From assembly GCF_001552635.1 (NCBI RefSeq), contig NZ_BCRO01000024.1, forward strand, positions 1 through 64,000: a stretch of 64,000 nucleotides of DNA, given 5' to 3'. The DNA comes from Actinomadura hibisca NBRC 15177 (lineage in GTDB: Bacteria > Actinomycetota > Actinomycetes > Streptosporangiales > Streptosporangiaceae). A program made the position numbers and the translations under genes. Positions within the stretch are counted from its first letter, which is position 1. The number at the start of each line of letters is the position of its first letter. Shown piece after piece: positions 51,371-60,562 of this stretch. A model generated the notes under the pieces. It was not told the DNA's origin. It searched no databases and was given only the letters and a program-made list of their open reading frames with translations.

Positions 51371-52168
51371 TCAACTCCCGGCGGTGGGCCGTCCCGCGAC
51401 GAGGTCGCCCAGCGCCGTGGTGAGGCGCGCGACAGGCCGCCGCCAGCGGTTCTCGCGGGCGACGGCGCGGGCGAGCTTGCGCGAACCCTCCCGGTAGCGC
51501 CACCGGGCCCACGGCGACCCCGGACGGGCGAGCCGGACCGCGCCCACGAGGGAGAACAGGCCGACGAACAGCCCGAGCAGCCCGGTGTAGACCTTCCCCT
51601 TGAGCAGGGTGACCGTCGCCGTGCACAGGTTGAGCAGCAGCGACAGCCCGATCACCACGGCCCCGACGGCGACGCCGTCCTCGTCGTCCTGGCCGAGGTC
51701 GTCGAGCCCCAGCGGCCGCAACCCGAGCAGCGCGAGCCCGCACAGCGCGATGGCGACGAACACGACCTGCACCGACAACCGCCCCTGCTCGGACCAGTAG
51801 ACGTCGTCGAGGTGGAGCACCAGCGCGAACTCGTCCAGCACCAGCGCCGTCCCCACTCCGAAGATCCCCGCCGTCACGGCCGCCGCCACCGACGCCTCGT
51901 CGGGCACCACCAGCCCCCCGACGCCGCCCACGCACATGAACACCAGCCCGAACACCACGTGGTGGATGTGCCGCCCGCCGGGCGTGACGTTCCCCGGCCA
52001 CCACCGCACCTGCCGCCGGATCATCCGCACGCTGAACCGGATGAACAGGAACGCCGCGATGAACGCCACCAGGAACACCATCAGCCGCAACCGCCCGGTG
52101 CCGACGATCTCCCGCGCGAACCACTCCCCCATGAACCGGCCATACCCGCCCACCTCGGCCACGGCCAC
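51371..52168 (-). CDS. Conserved integral membrane protein
   Basis: 265 aa, about six transmembrane helices (LRLMVFLVAFIAAFLFIRF, HHVVFGLVFMCVGGVGGLVV and others). A motif GGRHIHHVVFG (about residues 65-75) and HLDDVYW (about 117-123) contain conserved-looking His and Asp residues that could bind metal or lipid. The C-terminal 50 residues are basic and cytoplasmic. I recognise it only as a membrane protein found in actinobacteria; no function can be given. The start is uncertain (GTG at 52168 or ATG at 52132). Confidence 0.75.
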   Translation of the reverse strand: MAVAEVGGYGRFMGEWFAREIVGTGRLRLMVFLVAFIAAFLFIRFSVRMIRRQVRWWPGNVTPGGRHIHHVVFGLVFMCVGGVGGLVVPDEASVAAAVTAGIFGVGTALVLDEFALVLHLDDVYWSEQGRLSVQVVFVAIALCGLALLGLRPLGLDDLGQDDEDGVAVGAVVIGLSLLLNLCTATVTLLKGKVYTGLLGLFVGLFSLVGAVRLARPGSPWARWRYREGSRKLARAVARENRWRRPVARLTTALGDLVAGRPTAGS

Positions 52169-52207
52169 CGCTTTGCCAGGAATTCACCCTCGGGTCAGGG
52201 GGCGACC

Positions 52208-52237
52208 AGCCCCCCGCCGACCAGTGGGCGGGGGGCT
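52208..52237 (-). terminator. Terminator after MFS gene
   Basis: AGCCCCCCGCC and GGCGGGGGGCT form an 11-bp perfect stem with an 8-nt loop, 31 nt downstream of the stop of the minus-strand MFS transporter gene. Confidence 0.75.
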
Positions 52238-52268
52238 GGACACGGATACGCCGCGGCCTCGGCGGGGC

Positions 52269-53552
52269 TCAGCCCGTCGCGGGCTCGCTCGCGGCCCCGC
52301 CCGTGACGATGGGCGCGACGGCCTTCGCCGGCTTCGGCACCCGGACCAGCAGGGCCGCCAGCGCGCAGACGATGCTCACCACGCCGAAGAAGCCCCAGGC
52401 CATCGGGTACCCGGCGGACGGGACGATCCGCCCGAACAGGAACGGCAGCAGGAACCCGCCGATCGCCGAGACGCTGAGCATCAGCCCGATCGCGGTGCCG
52501 ATGTTCTCCTCGGAGATGCCGCGCGCCGAGCCCGGCACCGTCTGCCACACCGAGAAGCCGAAGTTGAACATGAAGCCGATGCCGAACGCGGGCAGCCAGA
52601 ACCAGCCCGGCCCGCTCAGCGGCACCAGGAAGAAGAACAGGCCCTCCACCATCGCCGCGACCGTGAAGACGGTGCGCACGCTGGCGAACCGGTCGCCGAT
52701 CCAGCCGCCCAGGACGCTGCCCGGCACCCCGGCCACGCCGATCAGCAGCGCCGCCAGGCCGACCTCGCCCGAGCTGAAGTGCCGCTCGTCGGCACCGTAC
52801 CCGGCGATGAGCTGCGAGCCGCCGAGGAAGGCCCCGTAGGCGCCCAGGAACGCCACGCCGTACAGCCACATGTCCCGGTTGCCCAGCGTCTCGCGCACGG
52901 CCTGGCGGGTGAGGCGCACGCCGTGCAGGCGCTCGCTGCCCGCCGGGACGCGGAACCAGACGGCGCTGACCGCCGCCACCACCAGGCAGAGCGCGCCGCC
53001 CAGCGCCAGCGCGCCGCGCCAGCCGAGCGCGCCGGTGACCGGGTCCCACACGTACAGCCCGAGCGCCGAGCCGACCGCGAAGCAGGCCGAGGTGACGCCG
53101 AGGGCGAGCGCGTGGTGCCGGTGCTGGAACCACACGCTGACCGCCGCGACGCCGATCGCGGCGAACACCGACGCGCCGATCCCGGCGACCACGCGCACCG
53201 CCATCAGCGTCCAGTAGTCGGGGGCCAGGGCCGAGACCACCGCCGCCAGGCCCTCCACGGCCAGGCCGAGCGCCAGCACCGCGCGCATGCCCCAGCGGGT
53301 CGCCACGAAGCCGCCGGGGATGTGGAACACCCCGTAGCCGATGACGAACACCGAGATCAGCAGGGCGACCTGCGGGATCTCCAGGCCGAACTCGTCGCTG
53401 ATCTGCCCGAAGCCGGGCGCGATCGCGAACCAGTTCATCGTCATCATCAGGAACCCGGCCGACACGATGGCCAGCATCGGCCACTTGTGCCGGTCGTCCG
53501 CCGCCTCCGGCCCCGCTCCGATGACCCCGGTGCGACCCGTCATCCTCACCAC
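52269..53552 (-). CDS. MFS transporter
   Basis: About 427 aa from a GTG at 53552 with GAGGG seven nt upstream; longer starts up to 53627 exist. Twelve hydrophobic helices in two halves; loop 2-3 has FVATRWGMRAVLA (G-x-x-x-D-R-x-G-like MFS signature) and the equivalent GGWIGDRFASVRTVF in the second half. The layout resembles carboxylate/oxalate-type MFS symporters, but the substrate is unknown. It stands alone between a membrane protein and a broken sensor kinase. Confidence 0.88.
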   Translation of the reverse strand: MVRMTGRTGVIGAGPEAADDRHKWPMLAIVSAGFLMMTMNWFAIAPGFGQISDEFGLEIPQVALLISVFVIGYGVFHIPGGFVATRWGMRAVLALGLAVEGLAAVVSALAPDYWTLMAVRVVAGIGASVFAAIGVAAVSVWFQHRHHALALGVTSACFAVGSALGLYVWDPVTGALGWRGALALGGALCLVVAAVSAVWFRVPAGSERLHGVRLTRQAVRETLGNRDMWLYGVAFLGAYGAFLGGSQLIAGYGADERHFSSGEVGLAALLIGVAGVPGSVLGGWIGDRFASVRTVFTVAAMVEGLFFFLVPLSGPGWFWLPAFGIGFMFNFGFSVWQTVPGSARGISEENIGTAIGLMLSVSAIGGFLLPFLFGRIVPSAGYPMAWGFFGVVSIVCALAALLVRVPKPAKAVAPIVTGGAASEPATG

Positions 53553-53723
53553 CGCCCTGCCCTCGTCCGGGACGTGCTCCCGGTCCATCCGGTCGCAGTC
53601 ATCGTGACTCCGTGCGACATGCGTCACAAATGCTTCTTGAGGGGCGAGCTATGTGCGAACGGTTATACGGAAGGGGCCCGGCACGACGGAAACGGCACCG
53701 GAACGGCGTGCGGGACGGGCGGT

Positions 53724-54898
53724 TCAGACGGGTTCGCCGGCTCCGTAGGGCAGCCGGGCGCGCACCCGGAAACCGCCGTCGGGCTTGGGTCCGGCGGACA
53801 GCTCGCCGCCCAGGGCGCGGGCGCGCTCGCGCATCCCGACGATCCCGCTGCCGTCCGCCGCGCCCGCGCCGCGCTGGTCACGGGGCCCGGCCGGGGCGCC
53901 CGCGCCGTCGTCGTCGATCTCCAGCCCGAGGCCGCCCGCGTCGTAGTCGACCAGCACCCGCACCGTCCCGGCCGCGGCGTGCCGGACCACGTTGGTGATC
54001 GACTCCTGGAGGATGCGGTAGGCGGCCAGGTCGAGGTGGCGGGCAGCGGCCGGGGCGCGCCCCGCACCTCGACGGCGGCGGCGAGCCCGGCCAGCTCGGC
54101 GTGGCGGGCCAGCTCGTCCAGCCGGGCGAGGCCGCCGGGCGGGCGGACCGGCGCGTCCTCGTCCACCTGCCGCAACACGCCCAGCGTGGCGCGCAGCTCG
54201 CGCAGCGTCTGCTTGCTCGCGTCCTTGATCACCGCGAGCGCGGCCTCGGCGCGGCCGGGGTCGGCGGCCAGCCGGTGCAGCGCGGTGCCCGCCTGCACGT
54301 TGATCATCGAGATGTTGTGGCCGACCGCGTCGTGCAGCTCGCGGGCGATGCGCAGCCGCTCCTCGGTGGCGCGCAGCCGGGCCTGCTCGGCGGCGCGCTC
54401 GGCGGCGGCCCGCAGCGCCTCGCGGCGGTTGTGCCCGGCCGCGCCGAGCGCGACCATCGCCACGACCCAGCCGGTCATCATCACCAGCGCGACGCCGTTC
54501 ATGTCGTCGTTGCCGCGCAGCGAGCCGAGCGCGACGCCCGCCACGGTCAGCGCCGCCAGCACCGCCGCCGCGACCGTGCGGCCGGTGGCGGCGACGCCGT
54601 ACAACGTCACCATCAGCACCACGATCAGCGGCCCGTCCACCGGGCTGGTCACGTAGTACACGCCGGCCGCCACGAGCACGTACAGGCACGCCGGGACCGG
54701 GTGCGCGCGCACCACGGCCATCGCGCCGCAGGCGGTCAGGATCAGCGCCCAGTCCAGGACGGTGCGCGCCGGGGTCTGCGCGGGCGAGTTCAGCGCCTGC
54801 CCGGCGGTGGCGGCGACCACCAGCACGACGACGCCCGCCGCGACGGCCGTCTCCAGCGAGGGGCGGCGGGACGCGCGGGGCACTGCGGGGGCGTCCAT
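53724..54898 (-). pseudogene. NarL-type sensor histidine kinase, disrupted by a frameshift
   Basis: Two frames are needed. From the ATG at 54898 the first frame gives four or five transmembrane helices, then the HisKA_3 H-box LRIARELHDAVGHNISMINV and the sequence up to about GAPRPLPA. The remainder, HLDLAAYRILQESITNVVRHA (N box), LEIDDDGAG (G1) and GSGIVGMRERARALGG (G2), is intact but one frame away; the total span (1175 nt) is not a multiple of three. A one-base loss (or two-base gain) near 54036-54045 explains this. It may be a real pseudogene or an assembly error. No LuxR-type response regulator is adjacent. Confidence 0.8.
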
Positions 54899-54915
54899 GG
54901 CCCCAGCATAGGAAC

Positions 54916-56364
54916 TCAGCGCTCGGCGGCGGGGGCCGGTTCGGCGGGCGCCTCGGCGCGGCACGCGCGGCGGCGGGCCCCGGCGCGCGGCGCGAGCAGG
55001 GCCAGCGCCAGCACCCCGCCCATGACGGCGGCGCTGACCGCGAAGCCCCGGGCGAAGCCGCCCTCGGCGGGCAGGCCGGTCGCGGCGGTCGCCGAGGCCG
55101 CCACGATGACCGCGCTGACCTGGGTGCCCAGCGACGCCCCGACGGTGCGCAGCAGCGTGTTGATGCCGCTGGCCACACCGGTCCGCTCGGCGGGGACGGC
55201 CGCCACCACCAGCGTCGCGACGGCCGCGTAGGCGAAGCCGAGGCCGACGCCGCGCGCGATCCCGCCCACGTACAGCTGCCACATCTCGTGGTGCGCGACC
55301 ACCACGAACGCGTAGCCCGCGCCCGTCAGCACCGCGCCCAGCAGCAGGACGGCGCGCGAGCCGATCCGGCGGTCCAGCATCCCGCAGGTCATCCCGGCGG
55401 CGGTCATGCCGATGCTCGCCGGGATCTGGAGCAGCGCCGCCTGCGTGGCCGTGCCGCCGAACCCGAACCCGGTGGACTCGGGCAGCTGCACCAGCAGCGG
55501 GAACAGGATGCCGCCCGCCATCAGCGCGTACCCCGACAGCAGCGAGGCGGCGTTCGCCGTCCACACCCCGCGCCGCCGCATCAGCCGCAGGTCGACCAGC
55601 GGGTCGGTGACGCGCGACTCCACGCGCAGCCACACGGCGGCGAAGACGGCCGCCAGCCCCGCCAGGCCGAGCACGCCGGGCGACGTCCAGCCCCACGCCA
55701 TGCCCTGCGTCAGCGCGGTCAGCGCCGCCACCAGGCAGGCCGCGAACAGGCCCGCGCCCCACCAGTCCACCCGCCCGGCCGGGCGGGGCGCGGCCTCGGG
55801 AACGATCCACCAGGCCGCCAGCAGGCCCGGCACCAGCCCGAACACCGGCAGCCACAACAACCAGCGCCAGCCGAGCAGGTCGATGATCGGCCCGGCCACG
55901 CACCACGACAGCGCGCCGCCGAGGCCCAGCATGGACGACATCAGCCCGATCGCCGAGGCGGTGCGCGCGGGCGGGAACACCTCGCGCACGATCGTGTAGG
56001 CCAGCGGGAACACCCCGCCGCCGACGCCCGCCAGCGCCCGTCCCGCCAGCATCACCGGCAGCGTGGGGGCCGCCGCGGCGACCACCATGCCCACCGTCGC
56101 GACTCCCAGCACCGCCAGCAGCACCCGGCGTGGCCCGTACAGGTCGCCCAGCCGCCCGGCGACCGGCGTGCTGACGGCCGCCGACAACGTCATCGCCGTC
56201 AGCGCCCAGGCGGCCCCGGCGGCGGTCGTGCGCAGCCCGGACTGGAGCAGCGGCAGCGCCGGGGTGACGACGGCCATCGCCAGCGAGTAGGCCATGACGC
56301 CCAGGAACGCCAGCAGGGCCACCAGTCCGCGCCCGCCGGGCTCCGCTCGTCTCACGCCCCACAT
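54916..56364 (-). CDS. MFS drug-efflux transporter (DHA2, 14-helix type)
   Basis: 482 aa from the ATG at 56364. DHA2-like signatures: AVVTPALPLLQSGLRTT (motif in helix 1), GRLGDLYGPRRVLLAV (motif A) and GRALAGVGGGVFPLAYTIVREVFP. Fourteen hydrophobic helices are likely. Proteins of this type export drugs or fatty-acid-like compounds by proton antiport. It is divergent from the tetR gene with an 11-bp-arm inverted repeat between them, a classical arrangement in which the TetR represses the pump. Confidence 0.88.
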   Translation of the reverse strand: MWGVRRAEPGGRGLVALLAFLGVMAYSLAMAVVTPALPLLQSGLRTTAAGAAWALTAMTLSAAVSTPVAGRLGDLYGPRRVLLAVLGVATVGMVVAAAAPTLPVMLAGRALAGVGGGVFPLAYTIVREVFPPARTASAIGLMSSMLGLGGALSWCVAGPIIDLLGWRWLLWLPVFGLVPGLLAAWWIVPEAAPRPAGRVDWWGAGLFAACLVAALTALTQGMAWGWTSPGVLGLAGLAAVFAAVWLRVESRVTDPLVDLRLMRRRGVWTANAASLLSGYALMAGGILFPLLVQLPESTGFGFGGTATQAALLQIPASIGMTAAGMTCGMLDRRIGSRAVLLLGAVLTGAGYAFVVVAHHEMWQLYVGGIARGVGLGFAYAAVATLVVAAVPAERTGVASGINTLLRTVGASLGTQVSAVIVAASATAATGLPAEGGFARGFAVSAAVMGGVLALALLAPRAGARRRACRAEAPAEPAPAAER

Positions 56365-56434
56365 TGTCACGGCCGGGCAAAGGGACGGTCGCACCCGGCC
56401 CCTTCCCTCCGCCGCCGCGATGTGCGAGGGTCGC

Positions 56435-56460
56435 TTTCACAGTCAACTCTGACGGTGAAA
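56435..56460. promoter_or_regulatory. TetR operator (inverted repeat)
   Basis: TTTCACAGTCA (56435-56445) and TGACGGTGAAA (56450-56460) pair with one mismatch around ACTC. The site ends 10 nt before the tetR ATG and lies in the 106-nt region between it and the divergent MFS gene, so one site could control both. Confidence 0.75.
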
Positions 56461-56470
56461 GGGGCGCGGC

Positions 56471-57067
56471 ATGACCCGGCGCGACGACCAGCGGGAGGCG
56501 ACCCGCGCCCGCCTGGTGGAGGCGGCGGTGGAATCCCTGGTGGACCGGGGCTATGCCGCCACCACGACCCTGGAGGTGCAGCGCCGCGCCGGGGTCAGCC
56601 GGGGCGCGCTGCTGCACCACTTCCGCACCCGCGAGGAGCTGTTCGGCGCGGCGATCGGCGGCCTGGTCGAGCGCAACGAGCGGGCCGTCCGGGCGGCGCT
56701 CGCGGACGCCCCGCCCGGTGCCGACCCGGTCGCCCGCGCGCTGCGGGTGCTGCGCGCGGCGCTGCTGACGCCCTCGTTCGGCGCGGAGCTGGAGTTGTGG
56801 GCCGCCGCCCGCACCAGCCCGGCGCTGCGCGCGGTGCTGCGCCGGGCCGAGGGCGCGGCCCGCCGCGACCTGCACCGGGTGATCGAGGAGGTGGTGGGGC
56901 CCGCCGTCACGGCCTCGCCCGCCTACCCGCTGATCGCCGACCTGACCGTGCAGCTGCTGCGCGGCATCGCCATCTCCGACGTCCTCTACCGCGACGGCGC
57001 CGACCGCGCGGCGCTGCTCGACCGGTGGGCGGACGTGGTGCGGCTCATCATGAAGGAGAATCCGTGA
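56471..57067 (+). CDS. TetR family transcriptional regulator
   Basis: 198 aa. The N-terminal helix-turn-helix is ATRARLVEAAVESLVDRGYAATTTLEVQRRAGVSRGALLHHFRTREELFGAAI, as in TetR proteins. The C-terminal half is a helical ligand-binding domain. Its stop overlaps the start of the crotonase gene by 4 nt, and it is divergent from the MFS pump. Given the acyl-CoA enzymes in the same operon, an acyl-CoA or aromatic-acid ligand is a reasonable inference. Confidence 0.92.
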   Translation: MTRRDDQREATRARLVEAAVESLVDRGYAATTTLEVQRRAGVSRGALLHHFRTREELFGAAIGGLVERNERAVRAALADAPPGADPVARALRVLRAALLTPSFGAELELWAAARTSPALRAVLRRAEGAARRDLHRVIEEVVGPAVTASPAYPLIADLTVQLLRGIAISDVLYRDGADRAALLDRWADVVRLIMKENP

Positions 57068-57936
57068 CGTTCGAGACGATCGAGTACGAGACCCGCGACC
57101 GCAAGGCGTACCTGACCCTCAACCGGCCCGACCGGCTCAACGCCATCGACTTCCGGATGCCCGGCGAGCTGCGCGCCGCCGTGCGCCGCGCCAACGACGA
57201 CCCCGACGTGCACGTCATCGTCCTGCAAGGGGCGGGCCGGGCGTTCTGCTCCGGCTACGACCTCAAGATCTCCGCCGAGGACGGCAAGGGCACCCAGCAG
57301 GACAAGACCTGGGACCCGATCCTGGACTTCCGGGTCATGAAGGAGTTCACCGACGACTACTTCTCGCTGTGGCGGTCGCTGAAGCCGACCATCGCCAAGG
57401 TGCACGGGTACGCCGTCGCGGGCGGCAGCGACATCGCGCTGTCGTGCGACATGGTCGTCATGGCCGACGACGCCCGCATCGGCTACCCGCCCGCGCGCGT
57501 CTGGGGCTGCCCGACCACCGCGATGTGGGTGTACCGGCTGGGCGCCGAGCGCGCCAAGCGGATGTTGCTGACCGGCGACACCATCGACGGCGTCCAGGCC
57601 GCCGAGTGGGGCCTGGTGCTGGAGTCGGCCCCCGCCGACGAGCTGGACGCGCGGGTGGAGGCGCTGGCCGACCGCGTGGCGGGCGTGCCGGTCAACCAGC
57701 TCGCCATGCAGAAGCTCATGATCAACCAGGCGTACGAGAACATGGGCCTCCAGGGCACCCAGATCCTGGCCACCCTGTTCGACGGCATCACCCGGCACTC
57801 CCCCGAGGGCCGCTGGTTCCAGGAGTTCGCCGCCGCGCACGGCTTCCACGAGGCGGTGAAGTGGCGCGACTCCGGCCGCTGGATCCCCGAGGGCGGCGGC
57901 CCCGTCCCCACCGCGGCCGACCTGGAGAACCGATGA
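57064..57936 (+). CDS. Enoyl-CoA hydratase/isomerase family (crotonase) protein
   Basis: 290 aa from a GTG overlapping the tetR stop by 4 nt. The crotonase fold has YLTLNRPDRLNAID, then GRAFCSGYDL (oxyanion hole 1) and KVHGYAVAGGSDIALSCDMVVM (oxyanion hole 2). At the usual catalytic-glutamate positions the sequence has ARVWGCPTTAMWVYRLG, so the catalytic chemistry (hydratase, isomerase or decarboxylase) is not clear. The start of the next gene overlaps by 4 nt. Confidence 0.9.
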   Translation: MTFETIEYETRDRKAYLTLNRPDRLNAIDFRMPGELRAAVRRANDDPDVHVIVLQGAGRAFCSGYDLKISAEDGKGTQQDKTWDPILDFRVMKEFTDDYFSLWRSLKPTIAKVHGYAVAGGSDIALSCDMVVMADDARIGYPPARVWGCPTTAMWVYRLGAERAKRMLLTGDTIDGVQAAEWGLVLESAPADELDARVEALADRVAGVPVNQLAMQKLMINQAYENMGLQGTQILATLFDGITRHSPEGRWFQEFAAAHGFHEAVKWRDSGRWIPEGGGPVPTAADLENR

Positions 57937-59549
57937 CGCTCACCGAGTCGTACTGGCCCGCCGACACCTCGCAGCCGATCCTCGACCTCACCCCCGGCGA
58001 CGTGCTGGCGCGCGCGGCCGCCGCCGTCCCCGACCGGATCGCGCTCGCCGAGGCCGCCCCGCCCGGCGGCGCCCTCACCGGCGACGGCCGCACCGACCGC
58101 ACCTGGACCTACCGCGAGCTGCTGGACGCCGCGCACCGCGCCGCCACCTGGCTGGCGACGCGGTTCGAGCCCGGCGAGCACGTCGCGCTGTGGGCGCCGA
58201 ACGTGCCCGAGTGGGTGATCCTCCAGTACGGCGCGTCCCTGGCGGGCCTGGTGCTGGTGACCGCCAACCCGGCGCTGCGCGAACCCGAGCTGGAGTACGT
58301 GCTGACGCAGTCGGACGCGGTCGGCGTCGCCTACGTGGACGCCTTTCGCGGGGTGGACATGGCCGGCGTCGTGCGCAACGTCGCCGCCCGCACGCCCGAG
58401 CTGCGCGAACTCATCCCCCTGGGGTCCTGGCTCGACGAACTGGCGGCCGTCGAACCGGGCCCGCTGCCGACCGTCGATCCCGGCGGGCCTGGCCAGATCC
58501 AGTACACCTCCGGCACCACCGGTTTCCCCAAGGGCGCGCTGCTGCACCATCGCGGCCTGGTCACCAACGCGTCGCTGGTGGCGGCCCGCGCGGGCTTCGA
58601 GCGGGGCGGGACGTGGGCGACGGCGCTGCCGCTGTTCCACACGGCGGGCTGCGGGTTGTCGGTGCTGGGCGCGGCGCTGAACGAGGCGACGCTCGTCCTG
58701 GCGCAGTTCTTCCACCCCGAGGTCGTGCTGCGCTCGCTCGAAGAGTGGCGCGCGAGCCTGTTCGGCGGCGTTCCGGCGATGCTGGCGGGCGTGCTGGCGC
58801 ATCCCGGGTTCGACGGGTTCGACCTGTCGGCCTGCACGATCGTGATGTCGGGCGGCGACGCGGTGCCCGCGCCGCTGATCGCCGAGACGGAGCGCCGCTT
58901 CGGGGCGCGCTTCTCGACCGTCTACGGGCAGACCGAACTGAGCCCGGTCATCACGCAGACCGCCCCGGACGACTCCCCGGAGGACAAGGCGCACGCGGGC
59001 CGTCCCCTGCCGCAGGTCGAGGTCAGGATCGTCGACCCGGCCACCGGCACGACCGTCCCGGTCGGCGAGACCGGCGAGATCTGCGCCAGGGGCCACCAGC
59101 TCATGCTGGGCTACCACGGCATGCCCGAGGCGACCGCCGCCGTGGACGCCGACGGCTGGCTGCGCACCGGCGACCTCGGCACGCTGGACGGACGCGGCCA
59201 CCTGCGCGTCACCGGCCGCCTCAAGGACATGATCATCCGGGGTGGCGAGAACATCTACCCCCGCGAGATCGAGGAGGCCCTGACCGCCCACCCGGCGGTG
59301 GCCGCCGCCGTCGTCCTGGGCGTGCCCGACCCCGGCTGGGGCGAGCAGGTGGCGGCGGCGGTGATCCCGGCCGACCCGGCGGCCCCGCCCGCGTCGGCCG
59401 ACCTGCACGAGCACCTGCGCGCCCGCCTGGCCCCGCACAAGACGCCCCGCCGCTGGTACCTGGCCGAGACCTTCCCCGCCAACGCCATGGGCAAGATCCA
59501 GAAATTCCGCCTCCGCGAATCCCTGACCACCCTGCCGCCCCTGCCCTGA
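57933..59549 (+). CDS. AMP-dependent acyl-CoA synthetase/ligase
   Basis: 538 aa from an ATG overlapping the crotonase stop by 4 nt. The ANL-superfamily motifs are present: IQYTSGTTGFPKGALLHH (P-loop), STVYGQTELSPV, DGWLRTGDLG and the hinge GRLKDMIIRGGENIYPREIE with the C-terminal catalytic lysine in NAMGKIQK. It activates a carboxylic acid to its acyl-CoA. With the crotonase it could form a short acid-degradation module controlled by the TetR; the acid (fatty, cyclic or aromatic) is unknown. Confidence 0.93.
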   Translation: MTLTESYWPADTSQPILDLTPGDVLARAAAAVPDRIALAEAAPPGGALTGDGRTDRTWTYRELLDAAHRAATWLATRFEPGEHVALWAPNVPEWVILQYGASLAGLVLVTANPALREPELEYVLTQSDAVGVAYVDAFRGVDMAGVVRNVAARTPELRELIPLGSWLDELAAVEPGPLPTVDPGGPGQIQYTSGTTGFPKGALLHHRGLVTNASLVAARAGFERGGTWATALPLFHTAGCGLSVLGAALNEATLVLAQFFHPEVVLRSLEEWRASLFGGVPAMLAGVLAHPGFDGFDLSACTIVMSGGDAVPAPLIAETERRFGARFSTVYGQTELSPVITQTAPDDSPEDKAHAGRPLPQVEVRIVDPATGTTVPVGETGEICARGHQLMLGYHGMPEATAAVDADGWLRTGDLGTLDGRGHLRVTGRLKDMIIRGGENIYPREIEEALTAHPAVAAAVVLGVPDPGWGEQVAAAVIPADPAAPPASADLHEHLRARLAPHKTPRRWYLAETFPANAMGKIQKFRLRESLTTLPPLP

Positions 59550-59594
59550 CCGCGTGGGCGTCCGCTCCGCGGCCGTCCGGCCCTGCGGCTGCCA

Positions 59595-59684
59595 GCCCGC
59601 GCGAGGTCAGCCCGCACGAGGTCAGCCCACGTGAGGTCAGCCCACGTGAGGTCAGCCCACGTGAGGTCAGCCTGCGCTAAGTCA
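59595..59684 (+). repeat. 15-bp tandem repeat, six units
   Basis: Six consecutive 15-nt units with consensus GCCCACGTGAGGTCA: 59595, 59610, 59625, 59640, 59655 and 59670. Units 3-5 are identical, the outer ones diverged. It starts 45 nt after the acyl-CoA ligase stop in non-coding sequence. Each unit in the centre contains the palindrome CACGTG. Confidence 0.9.
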
Positions 59685-59815
59685 GCCCGGGACCGTGAAC
59701 GCGGGGATCGCGCCGGTGGAGCCGCCTCGGGGGGATGCGGCGTCCACCGGCGCGACCGTCATCGCCCGCCCGGCCCAGGGGAGGTGGGGCCGGGACGGGC
59801 GGTCGCCGCCGGACA

Positions 59816-59862
59816 GCGGGACCCCGCCCCGCCGGTGAGGAGGGGCGACGGCGGGGTCCCGC
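59816..59862. terminator. Bidirectional terminator hairpin
   Basis: GCGGGACCCCGCC (59816-59828) and GGCGGGGTCCCGC (59850-59862) form a perfect 13-bp stem between the converging acyl-CoA ligase and HEPN genes. The rest of the 59550-59944 gap, apart from the tandem repeat, shows nothing recognisable. Confidence 0.75.
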
Positions 59863-59944
59863 CGGTCCGGCGCGGCCGGTCGGGGGAAGGACGACCGGGG
59901 TCTGGCGGTGCGACGGCCTGAGGAACGGGGGGCGGTGGGCGGCG

Positions 59945-60535
59945 CTAGCCGGCCTTCCGGTCGTTCTCCGGGCCGCCGGGCGAGGAGAGCGGGCCGAGCA
60001 GGCGGTCGAACAGCGTCGCCTGCCCCGGAACGCCCAGGGTGTCCTCCACCAGCGTCACGAACACGTCGGCGTCGTGCAGCAGCTCGTCGGCCTCCTGCGG
60101 GGTCACGGCGCGGGGCAGGCCCGCTTCGGCGGCGGCGCGCTTGTCGGCGCCCGCGGCGAAGAAGGCCGCCCACTCGCTCAGGGTCGGCTCGGCCTCGGGC
60201 AGCAGCACCCAGGCGCTGGTGGGACGGCCGCGGCGGTGCGACTCGGCGGGGTCCTTCGCGACCAGCACCGCCGCGGCCGCGCGCAGGGCCGCCAGGTGGG
60301 CGCACACGTAGCGGACGGCCGGGGTGGTGGCCTCCGCCGCCTCGGCCAGGCCCATGCGGGCCGAGTTGAGGTAGCCGACCACGCTGTGCGCGGGGCGGGG
60401 GGCCGGGTGCGGGCGAGGGCGCGGGCTCGGCATGTCGCCGGTGCCGGAGGACCCGTACGCGGCCCGCGAACCTGACACGGCGCCGGGTGCGGAATGGACG
60501 GCGGAGGGGGCTCCGCGCGTGGTGGTTCCGGACAT
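59945..60535 (-). CDS. SAV_6107-like HEPN domain protein
   Basis: 196 aa from the ATG at 60535, preceded by AAGGAGG six nt upstream. A flexible 65-residue Ser/Pro-rich N-terminus leads into a helical domain (about 67-185) with AVRYVCAHLAALRAAAAVLVAKDP, PTSAWVLLPEAEPTLSEWAAFFAAGADKRAAAEAGLP and EADELLHDADVFVTLVEDTLG, which matches the SAV_6107-type HEPN family of actinobacteria. HEPN proteins are often nucleases or RNA-binding partners, but the classical RxxxxH motif is not evident, so activity is unknown. The upstream promoter carries a perfect LexA box, implying DNA-damage induction. Confidence 0.85.
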   Translation of the reverse strand: MSGTTTRGAPSAVHSAPGAVSGSRAAYGSSGTGDMPSPRPRPHPAPRPAHSVVGYLNSARMGLAEAAEATTPAVRYVCAHLAALRAAAAVLVAKDPAESHRRGRPTSAWVLLPEAEPTLSEWAAFFAAGADKRAAAEAGLPRAVTPQEADELLHDADVFVTLVEDTLGVPGQATLFDRLLGPLSSPGGPENDRKAG

Positions 60536-60562
60536 CAACTGCCTCCTTCCGGGGCTCGGGCC

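Noticed and set aside
59682..59762. A 26-aa peptide MTVAPVDAASPRGGSTGAIP... as a possible RiPP precursor
   Set aside because: No ribosome-binding site, no leader/core pattern and no modification enzymes nearby.
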